Below, piece by piece: positions 6,107-11,232 of a stretch of 11,232 bases of DNA (position 1 is its first letter; each line of letters begins with the position of its first letter). The notes below the pieces were generated by a model that was given only the letters and a program-made list of their open reading frames with translations, searched no databases and had not been told where the DNA came from. Position numbers and translations under genes: made by a program. Origin of the DNA: Actinomycetota bacterium (lineage in GTDB: Bacteria; Actinomycetota; Rubrobacteria; Rubrobacterales; Rubrobacteraceae); the NCBI GenBank assembly GCA_020200675.1, contig JAIVIG010000080.1:1-11232 (forward strand). The letters are read 5' to 3'.

Positions 6107-6243
6107 TTTTGCAGAAAGGCACAGCCTTTCTGCAAAGCCATCAGCCGTCAGCGATCAGCCATCAGAAAAAGCAAAAAGCTGAAAGCTGAGGGCTGACTGC
6201 TGACGGCGCGGTTTGCGGAAGGGTCGACCCTTCCGCAAACCGC
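6104..6243. mobile_element. REPIN/MITE-like hairpin element
   Basis: This is a compact 140-bp region made almost entirely of inverted repeats. The left end is a hairpin at 6108-6136: TTTGCAGAAAGGC, loop ACA, GCCTTTCTGCAAA, 13 bp perfect. The right end is a perfect 36-bp palindrome at 6208-6243 with 18-base arms starting GCGGTTTGCGGAAGGG. The two ends are related in inverted orientation: GCGTTTTGCAGAAAGG on the left against GCGGTTTGCGGAAGGG on the right. Between them lie heptamers: four GCNNTCA units at 6137-6164 and four GCTGANN units at 6178-6205. Their arms (6144-6165 and 6186-6207) match at 19 of 22 positions. No transposase is encoded. Such paired-palindrome non-autonomous elements are usually mobilised in trans; mobility here is inferred. 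Confidence 0.65.
6208..6243. repeat. 36-bp perfect palindrome
   Basis: Each 18-base half is the exact reverse complement of the other, centred on GTCGAC with no loop. It lies 82 bases downstream of the minus-strand reductase stop, so its RNA could act as a 3' end stabiliser or stop signal, although no T-run follows on that strand. Confidence 0.9.
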
Positions 6244-6324
6244 TTTAACACACCACGGTCCGTCTCTTCGCGAGCAAAACGCGGGCCGGAGTGACGCGAA
6301 GGTTGGGAGCTTTGGACTGGTTCC

Positions 6325-7074
6325 TCAGTCCATGTAGATACCGCCGTTCACGCTCATGGTCTCGCCGGTTATGTAGTCCCCGTCCTCGACCAGGTAGCGG
6401 ACGGCGCGGGCTATCTCCCGGGGTTGGCCGACTCGCCTGAGGGGGATCCTGCTCAAGATCTTCTCCTGCACCTCCGGGGGGACGCTGTTGTACATGTCCG
6501 TCTCCAAAAAGCCCGGGGCGATGGCGTTCACGTTGACGTTGTAGCGCGCCATCTCGATGGCCGCGGCCTTTGTAAAGCCGATCATACCCGCCTTGGCCGC
6601 CGCGTAGTTGGTCTGCCCGAAGTTGCCCGCCTGCCCCACGAAGGAGCTTATGTTGATGATCTTGCCGCCCTCCTGCTCCATGAAGTACGGCAGCGCCGCC
6701 TTGACCGTGTAGTAACAGCTGTTCAGGTCCACCTGGACGACCTTGTCCCACTCTTCGGGGGCGAGCTTCTTCATCGTACGGTCGATGACTATGCCGGCGT
6801 TGTTGACCAGCACGTCTATCCGACCATACGTTCCTATCGTCTCCTCGATCAGGCGCTGCGCCTCCCCCGCGTCGGAGACGTCCGCCCCTATGGCCATCGC
6901 CTGCCCGTTCCCATTCTCCGAGAGCTTCGCAGCCAATTCCTCGGCGGCTTCCCTGCTCCGAGCGTAGTTCACGACGACCTTCGCACCACCAAAACCCAAC
7001 TCCTCGGCTATCGTGTAGCCCAAACCCCTGCTGGCCCCGGTAACTACAGCGACCGCGCCTTCCAAACTGCCCAC
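6325..7074 (-). CDS. Short-chain dehydrogenase/reductase, PhaB/FabG-like
   Basis: This classical SDR has 249 residues from GTG 7074, chosen because AAAGGGAG lies six bases upstream; an in-frame TTG at 7101 would add nine residues but lacks such a site. Visible motifs are the cofactor loop TGASRGLG (12-19), NNAG (91-94), Asn118, and the catalytic Ser144, Tyr157 and Lys161. The NYARS stretch after the second strand suggests NADP(H). The segment GQAGNFGQTNYAAAKAG and the ending YITGETMSVNGGIYMD resemble PhaB acetoacetyl-CoA reductases (polyhydroxyalkanoate synthesis) slightly more than FabG of fatty-acid synthesis. No PHA synthase or thiolase is visible, so the substrate is left open. The reaction would be NADPH-dependent reduction of a 3-ketoacyl thioester. 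Confidence 0.88.
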   Translation of the reverse strand: MGSLEGAVAVVTGASRGLGYTIAEELGFGGAKVVVNYARSREAAEELAAKLSENGNGQAMAIGADVSDAGEAQRLIEETIGTYGRIDVLVNNAGIVIDRTMKKLAPEEWDKVVQVDLNSCYYTVKAALPYFMEQEGGKIINISSFVGQAGNFGQTNYAAAKAGMIGFTKAAAIEMARYNVNVNAIAPGFLETDMYNSVPPEVQEKILSRIPLRRVGQPREIARAVRYLVEDGDYITGETMSVNGGIYMD

Positions 7075-7110
7075 GCCTGTCTCCCTTTCCCCAAAGTACA
7101 AGACCTTTCA

Positions 7111-7139
7111 AGACTAGCATTCTGTGACTTTGGTTTCAA
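7111..7139 (-). promoter_or_regulatory. Weak promoter candidate for the reductase gene
   Basis: Read on the minus strand, TTGAAA (complement of 7134-7139) is followed after 17 bases by TAGTCT (complement of 7111-7116). Only the -35 is a fair match. Its position would place the transcript start near 7104, consistent with the GTG 7074 start rather than TTG 7101. Confidence 0.3.
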
Positions 7140-7261
7140 ATCATGTACGCGGCGTGCGTAGTACGGAGATCGCATACCTTTGGCCTGCCACGGCTCCTAT
7201 GCCTACCGACGTTAGGTGCACGGCACCTCGAAGGGGTCGCACTCACCCGGCTCGTCTCCGT

Positions 7262-7471
7262 CTATGAGCCTGGATCCTCTCTGCGTTCCTGGGCGTCGTT
7301 CTCGGTATGTCGGGCGTCGCCTTCTCCCCGGCCATTGCCGAGTTCCCGCAAAAACTCCGCCGCCAACCGAAGCGCGAGCCCGGCCAGGATCGCGGCCACT
7401 ACCGCCGCGAGCATCATGACCGCCGCAACCGCATATACCAGCCACGTTGCCACTTCGTACAATCCGCTCAT
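7262..7471 (-). CDS. Small single-span membrane protein (69 aa)
   Basis: ATG 7471 opens a 69-residue frame with GAGAGG about seven bases upstream. Residues about 8-33 are strongly hydrophobic (WLVYAVAAVMMLAAVVAAILAGLA), one transmembrane helix. The rest, RLAAEFLRELGNGRGEGDARH onward, is charged and probably cytoplasmic. No family is recognised. It follows ribonuclease HI on the same strand after 78 bases and precedes the reductase by about 190 bases, so it could belong to either unit. The hydrophobic segment and usable ribosome binding site support a real gene, but function is unknown. Confidence 0.6.
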   Translation of the reverse strand: MSGLYEVATWLVYAVAAVMMLAAVVAAILAGLALRLAAEFLRELGNGRGEGDARHTENDAQERREDPGS

Positions 7472-7549
7472 TCCGCTACCTCTCAGCGCTCGAAGGCTCG
7501 GTCTCTCCTATTGTCGCGCAGCTTCCCTGGCAAGTCTCGGAGCCTCCCA

Positions 7550-8041
7550 CTACTCGGGGGCGAGGCGGCCGACCGCTGTTCGTTCACCGCCGGCCTTCTT
7601 CTTCGCGGCTACGGCGAGCTCGTCGGCCCGGTCGTTTCCGGTTTTGTGCGCGCCCGCGGTCTTTGAGTGACCTTTGACCTTTTTCCAACGCACTTCCTGG
7701 TGGCGCTGCGTCGCTTCCAGGAGCCTCTCCCACAGGTCTCTGTTTGCCACCGGCTCCTGGAGGTGGTTGAGCCAGCCGTTCTCCCGCCACTTCTCGTACC
7801 AGCTCCTCCTCATGCAGTTGACGAGGTAGGACGAGTCGGAGTAGACGGTTACGACGTGCCCCTCGTCTATCGTCTCCAGGGCGACGCATGCGGCGGTCAC
7901 TTCCATCCGTTGGTTCGTGGTGTCCCGCTCGCCGCCGCTGATCTCCACGGTCTTGCCCTTCCACGTCAGGACGGCCCCGTAGCCTCCGGGGCCGCGGGAG
8001 CCGCCGGATGCCCCGTCGGTGTAGGCGTGGGCCTCAGACAA
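7550..8041 (-). CDS. rnhA: Ribonuclease HI
   Basis: This 163-residue enzyme cleaves the RNA strand of RNA-DNA hybrids (R-loops, primers) using two metal ions. All four carboxylates are visible: Asp9 in AYTDGAS, Glu47 in NQRMEVTAA, Asp69 in VYSDSSYLVN, and Asp140 in NDRADELA, along with the mobile-loop His125 in VKGHS. The Trp/Lys-rich handle region (WYEKWRENGWL) is present, as in the E. coli enzyme. The start is TTG 8041, with GGGAGG about eight bases upstream; the frame is closed above it by TGA at 8075-8077, and no other start exists. That TGA is the stop of the upstream helical-protein gene, so the two genes are 33 bases apart and probably co-transcribed. The C-terminal 17 residues are an unconserved basic tail. 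Confidence 0.95.
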   Translation of the reverse strand: MSEAHAYTDGASGGSRGPGGYGAVLTWKGKTVEISGGERDTTNQRMEVTAACVALETIDEGHVVTVYSDSSYLVNCMRRSWYEKWRENGWLNHLQEPVANRDLWERLLEATQRHQEVRWKKVKGHSKTAGAHKTGNDRADELAVAAKKKAGGERTAVGRLAPE

Positions 8042-8074
8042 GGGCGCCGACCCTCCCGTTCGGCTTCCATTCGC

Positions 8075-8398
8075 TCATCCCTGCCTCCCCTCGGTTGCGC
8101 CTAGCAGTCGAACGATCAGGTGCAGCCTCTCCACCTCGCGCCTCGCGTGCTGGTGGTCGAGCTCCGCTCTCGCCCGGGCGTCCTCCAGGCGGCGGTGCTC
8201 GTCGGTGTCGAGCAGGCCGTCCAGATAGAGGCTTGCCGTCCGCTCGTTCTTCGCTTCCAGGATCGCCTCGGCGTTGTCCAGACGGATCCTCCGGACGTGC
8301 TCGGCGAGAGAGCGGTCGGCGCTCGCCAGGGCTTCCGTTGCTGCGCTCAGCCGACGGTACGCCTCGTCGATCTCCTCGATCAGTGCGTCGTTGGTCGT
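8075..8398 (-). CDS. Small helical (coiled-coil) protein upstream of rnhA, start uncertain
   Basis: The open frame extends to an ATG at 8557, but residues upstream of about 8400 are Arg/Gly/Pro-rich and do not look like protein. The convincing part begins TTNDALIEEIDEAYRRLSAA and runs 107 codons. It is almost wholly helical and charged, with heptad-like spacing through ALASADRSLAEHVRRIRLDN, AILEAKNERTASLYLDGLLD, and the C-terminal ARREVERLHLIVRLLGA, suggesting a coiled-coil dimer. No family is recognised. A strong Shine-Dalgarno sequence, GGAGAGGAG (8413-8405), lies six bases before an ACG at 8398, exactly where an ATG would be expected; no ATG, GTG or TTG is near. ACG initiation, a lost start codon, or a sequencing error are all possible. 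It lies 33 bases upstream of rnhA and likely shares its transcript. Confidence 0.55.
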   Translation of the reverse strand, partial: TTNDALIEEIDEAYRRLSAATEALASADRSLAEHVRRIRLDNAEAILEAKNERTASLYLDGLLDTDEHRRLEDARARAELDHQHARREVERLHLIVRLLGATEGRQG

Positions 8399-8588
8399 TG
8401 CCGTCTCCTCTCCTCGTCTTAGACGTTCGTCCCGCCGAGATCCCACAACCCTTGGTCCGAATCCCGGACAGCGACCCTCCCGCGGTGCGGAACGCGCAGG
8501 GATCCTCGTCGGCCCACCCGCAAGCTTAGCATTAGATGTCCTTGCGCCCCTGGCCATCCGCTAGTCAGGGCAGTGGCCTGTAGCTCGC

Positions 8589-8626
8589 CCTGGCCCTCCT
8601 CTATACTACTCAGAGTAGGGGCCAGG
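8589..8626 (+). promoter_or_regulatory. -10 box with overlapping palindromic operator candidate
   Basis: TATACT at 8602-8607 matches the -10 consensus at 5 of 6 positions; the -35 is poor. CTACTCAGAGTAG at 8606-8618 is a perfect 6-bp inverted repeat around one base and overlaps the -10. It is nested inside CCTGGCCC (8589-8596) and GGGCCAGG (8619-8626), also perfect. A repressor bound here would block the promoter; a transcribed hairpin is an alternative. The AAGGAGAG ribosome site of the downstream gene begins two bases later. Confidence 0.45.
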
Positions 8627-8642
8627 TAAGGAGAGTCTATCT

Positions 8643-10430
8643 ATGGCTAAGAACGTAGCGCGGTTCATGTTGGAGCGCTTGAACGAGTGGGGTGTGAGAC
8701 GCATCTATGGCTACCCCGGCGACGGCATCAACGCGATGCTCGGCGCCTTCCACGAGGTCGAGGACCGCATCGAGTTCGTCCAGACGGCTCACGAGGAATT
8801 GGCGGCCTTCGCGGCCACTGCTCACGCCAAGCTCACCGATGAGGTGGGGGTTTGCATGGCTACCTCCGGCCCCGGCGCCATTCACCTCTTGAACGGGCTC
8901 TACGACGCCAAGCTCGACCATCGGCCCGTGGTAGCCATCGTCGGCCAGCAGGCGCGCATGTCCCTCGGAGGCGACTACATGCAGGAGGTGGATCTCCCCA
9001 GCCTGTTCAAGGACGTGGCGCACGAGTACGTCCAGGTCTGTATGGTCCCGCAGCAGGCGCGGCACCTGATCGACCGGGCCATCCGCATCGCCAAGGCGAC
9101 CCGTTCGGTTACCTGTATCATCGTGCCGGACGACGTGGCCGAGTCCGATTACGAGGAGCCCCCGCGCGAGCACGGCGCGGTCTTTTCCGGTGGGGGATTC
9201 CCCGCCCTCCCGCGCCTGGTCCCGGAGGATGAGGACCTGCGCCGCGCCGCGGAGGTGCTCAACGCGGGGCAAAAGGTGTCCATGCTTATCGGCGCGGGAG
9301 CGAGACACGCCGCCGAAGAGGTAAGGGAGATCGCCGAGATCCTCGGCTGCGGCGTGGCCAAGGCGCTTAACGGCCGGGACGCGCTACCGGACGATCTACC
9401 GTTCGTTACCGGGGCGGTAGGGCTTCTGGGCACCAGGCCCAGCTACGAGATGATGGAGAACTGCGACACGCTCTTCATGGTCGGCTCGGGTTTCCCCTAC
9501 TCGGAGTGGCTGCCGGAGCCGGGCCAGGCGCGCGGCGTGCAGATCGACATAGACGGCAAGATGCTCGGCATCCGTTACCCCATGGAGGTCAACGTAATCG
9601 GCGACAGCAAGAAGACCTTGAGGGCGCTCATCCCGTATCTGCGGCGCAAGGAAGACCGCTCGTGGCGGGAGCAGATCGAGGGCCAGGTCTCGCGCTGGTG
9701 GGAGATCCTCGAGAACCAGGCGATGCAGGGGGCCGAGCCCTTGAACCCCCAAAGGGTCTTCCACGAGCTAAGCCCGCGCCTGCCCGAGCGTTGTATCGTC
9801 ATAGGCGACTCGGGCTCGACCACGAACTGGTGGGCGCGAAACCTCAAGCTGCGCGAAGGCATGATGGCGGCCGTTTCGGGTACGCTCGCGACCATGGGGC
9901 CGGGCGCCACGTACGTGCTCGGCGCGAAGTTCGCCCATCCCGACAGACCGGTGATCTCCTGCTTGGGCGACGGGTCGATGCAGATGATCGGCCTGAACGC
10001 GCTCATCGACGTGGCCAAGTACTGGAAACGCTGGAGCGATCCGCGCCTGATCCTGCTCGTGCTCAACAACGGGGACCTGAACCAGGTTACCTGGGAGCAG
10101 CGCGTGCTGGCGGGCGATCCCAAGCTCGACGCCTCCCAGAACATCCCCGACTTCTCCTACGCCCGATTCGCGGAGATGCTCGGGTTCAAGGGTCTCCGCG
10201 TAAATTCGCCGGATCGGGTAGCCGATGCCTGGGAGGAGGCGCTGAACACCGACCGGCCCGTGGTCTACGAGGCGATCACTGACCCCGAAGTGCCTCCGCT
10301 GCCGCCGCACATCCGCTTCGAACAGGCTAAGGCGATGTCCCAGGCTCTAGCCAAGGGCGACCCGAACGCGATGAGGATCGTCAAGCAGTCGATCAAGGCC
10401 AAGCTCCAGGAGTTCACCACCCGCCAGTGA
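8643..10430 (+). CDS. Thiamine-pyrophosphate enzyme, pyruvate oxidase-like
   Basis: This 595-residue protein of the pyruvate oxidase/acetolactate synthase superfamily starts at ATG 8643 with AAGGAGAG seven bases upstream. Three domains are visible. The pyrimidine-binding domain (about 1-170) has YGYPGDGINA and the cofactor-activating Glu51 in TAHEELAAFAA. The central nucleotide-type domain spans about 190-325. The pyrophosphate domain (about 370-535) carries the metal/TPP motif Gly442-Asp443-Gly444 through Asn475-Asn476. A charged tail of about 50 residues follows. The closest familiar relative is PoxB, which oxidises pyruvate to acetate and CO2 using TPP and FAD and passes electrons to quinone, but many homologues are annotated only as TPP-requiring proteins. 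I cannot assign FAD binding or substrate by eye. The gene stands alone, divergent from the rnhA unit and convergent with dgoD. Confidence 0.88.
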   Translation: MAKNVARFMLERLNEWGVRRIYGYPGDGINAMLGAFHEVEDRIEFVQTAHEELAAFAATAHAKLTDEVGVCMATSGPGAIHLLNGLYDAKLDHRPVVAIVGQQARMSLGGDYMQEVDLPSLFKDVAHEYVQVCMVPQQARHLIDRAIRIAKATRSVTCIIVPDDVAESDYEEPPREHGAVFSGGGFPALPRLVPEDEDLRRAAEVLNAGQKVSMLIGAGARHAAEEVREIAEILGCGVAKALNGRDALPDDLPFVTGAVGLLGTRPSYEMMENCDTLFMVGSGFPYSEWLPEPGQARGVQIDIDGKMLGIRYPMEVNVIGDSKKTLRALIPYLRRKEDRSWREQIEGQVSRWWEILENQAMQGAEPLNPQRVFHELSPRLPERCIVIGDSGSTTNWWARNLKLREGMMAAVSGTLATMGPGATYVLGAKFAHPDRPVISCLGDGSMQMIGLNALIDVAKYWKRWSDPRLILLVLNNGDLNQVTWEQRVLAGDPKLDASQNIPDFSYARFAEMLGFKGLRVNSPDRVADAWEEALNTDRPVVYEAITDPEVPPLPPHIRFEQAKAMSQALAKGDPNAMRIVKQSIKAKLQEFTTRQ

Positions 10431-10440
10431 AGGCAACCCG

Positions 10441-10468
10441 AAAAAGAAGGGCCTGTAAAACAGTCCTT
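10441..10468 (-). terminator. Probable rho-independent terminator of dgoD
   Basis: On the minus strand, AAGG-A-CTGT, loop TTT, ACAG-GC-CCTT forms an 8-bp stem with a small internal loop, and CTTTTTC follows immediately (complement of the A-run at 10441-10445). It lies 40 bases beyond the dgoD stop. On the plus strand the hairpin lacks a T-run, so it fits dgoD better than the TPP enzyme. Confidence 0.5.
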
Positions 10469-10507
10469 GGGCTATGATGCTGGTGTGATGCTTGTCGAGA
10501 CCCCCGG

Positions 10508-11232
10508 TTACCACTCCGCCACGGCGCCGTCGGCGTTGCGCCACACCGGGTTTCTCCAGTCGTGGCCGGTCCTCGCCGCCTCTCGGACCTTCTCCTCGTC
10601 TATCTCGATCCCGAGGCCCGGGCCTACGGGGATAGCCACGTAGCCGTCCTGGTAGGCGAAGATTTCCTCGTCCACGAGATAGTCCAGGAGGTCGCTCTCC
10701 CGGTTGTAGTGGATACCCAGAGACTGCTCCTGGATTATGGCGTTCGGGGTGCAGGCGTCGAGCTGCAGGGAGGCGGCGAGCGCGATGGGACCCAGAGGGC
10801 AGTGGGGGGCGACCGCGACGTCGAAGGCCTCGGCCATCGCGGCGATCTTGCGGGTCTCCAGGATGCCCCCGGCGTGCGAGAGGTCGGGCTGCACGACGTC
10901 CACGTAGCCGCCCACCAGCACCCTCTTGAAGTCCCAGCGGGTGTATAGCCGCTCGCCCAGAGCTATCGGGGTGGTGGTGTGACGGGCGACCTCGCGCAGA
11001 GCCTCCTCGTTACCGGGCAGCACGGGCTCCTCGATAAACATCGGCCGGTAGGGCTCTAGCTCGCGCGCCAGAGTCTTCGCCATGCCCTTGTGAACCCGCC
11101 CGTGGAAGTCTATCCCTATCCCCAGGTCCGGGCCGCCGGCTTCGCGCACGGCCGCGAGGCGCGCGACCGCCGCGTCGACCTTGGACGGCGAGTCCAGGTA
11201 GTCGAGCTCCTCCGTGGCGTTCATCTTCACGG
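10508..11232 (-). CDS. dgoD: D-galactonate dehydratase, C-terminal part
   Basis: About 241 residues are visible; the N-terminus lies beyond the right edge. The GTG near 11230 is probably an internal Val (a V-K-M-N stretch), not a start. The sequence follows E. coli DgoD closely: GIDFHGR holds the first metal Asp and the catalytic His, IEEPVLPG the second acidic ligand, and ALGERLY the third. VQPDLSHAGGI, APHCPLGPIAL with the second catalytic His, and QEQSLGIHYN follow, ending DWRNPVWRNADGAVAEW. The enzyme dehydrates D-galactonate to 2-dehydro-3-deoxy-D-galactonate in the De Ley-Doudoroff route of galactose use. All residues needed for activity that fall in this part are present. The stop is TAA at 10508-10510. 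Partner genes (kinase, aldolase) would be expected to the right, outside the window. Confidence 0.9.
   Translation of the reverse strand, partial: VKMNATEELDYLDSPSKVDAAVARLAAVREAGGPDLGIGIDFHGRVHKGMAKTLARELEPYRPMFIEEPVLPGNEEALREVARHTTTPIALGERLYTRWDFKRVLVGGYVDVVQPDLSHAGGILETRKIAAMAEAFDVAVAPHCPLGPIALAASLQLDACTPNAIIQEQSLGIHYNRESDLLDYLVDEEIFAYQDGYVAIPVGPGLGIEIDEEKVREAARTGHDWRNPVWRNADGAVAEW

Noticed and set aside
7214..7228. Small hairpin AGGTGC-ACG-GCACCT as a terminator for the small membrane protein
   Set aside because: The stem is only 6 bp and no T-run follows on either strand.
8399..8557. N-terminal extension of the helical protein to the ATG at 8557
   Set aside because: The extra residues are Arg/Gly/Pro-rich without helical character, there is no ribosome binding site at 8557, and a strong one lies downstream at 8405-8413.
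1279..11232. Many long frames opposite to the real genes (for example opposite the TPP enzyme, the M23-like gene and dgoD)
   Set aside because: They are mirror frames typical of high-GC DNA: Arg/Pro/Ala-rich translations without domains or ribosome binding sites.
1..11232. CRISPR arrays, tRNA or rRNA genes, prophage or integrase genes
   Set aside because: No regularly spaced repeats, tRNA-like cloverleaf, rRNA signature or integrase/transposase coding sequence was found.

Overview
The window comes from a high-GC bacterium. Gene content points to an actinobacterium, and the overall style (Gls24 protein, HD-GYP remnant, secreted M23 protein with an RGQFLKG signal, MmpS-like protein, DgoD) would fit Rubrobacter or a relative; the taxonomic call is inference. 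The window is mostly ordinary chromosomal DNA with short transcription units in both directions, plus several decayed or repeat-rich patches.

Layout. Positions 1-171 hold the 3' end of an enolase-superfamily gene, followed by a likely terminator. Positions 420-1213 hold an Asp23/Gls24 protein and a 59-residue Lys/Gly/Ser-rich protein with a 10-residue tandem repeat, closed by a strong hairpin at 1235-1263. Facing them, 3114-1279 (minus) is a 611-residue composite protein: an N-terminal DCC/thioredoxin-like CxxC domain, an internal Tat-like segment, and a C-terminal LytM/M23-like domain that lacks the first metal-binding His. Its upstream DNA contains a 15-bp hairpin and interleaved complementary blocks (3333-3429). 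Positions 3757-4032 are an HD-GYP relic with an internal deletion and two compensating frameshifts.

Positions 4395-5036 encode a cyclase-family (kynurenine formamidase-like) metal hydrolase behind a plausible sigma-70-type promoter. Positions 5195-5716 encode a membrane-anchored MmpS-like protein. A DsbA/FrnE-type C-terminal fragment (minus) then abuts a 140-bp hairpin-rich repeat (6104-6243) that looks like a REPIN/MITE, with related palindromes at both ends and 7-bp tandem repeats between them.

The minus strand continues upstream with a PhaB/FabG-like short-chain reductase, a small one-span membrane protein, ribonuclease HI, and a small helical protein whose best start codon appears to be ACG. 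Divergently, 8643-10430 encodes a TPP-dependent pyruvate-oxidase-like enzyme preceded by a palindromic putative operator overlapping its -10 box. The window closes with a D-galactonate dehydratase (dgoD, minus) running off the right edge, with its own terminator at 10441-10468.

How the genes work together: no single pathway links them. The two enolase-superfamily genes at the edges suggest sugar-acid catabolism in the wider neighbourhood. The Gls24 and M23-like genes both relate to the envelope. I found no clear new multi-gene system. The most unusual items are the composite CxxC/M23 protein with its structured upstream region, the REPIN/MITE-like element beside a truncated gene, and the ACG start candidate.
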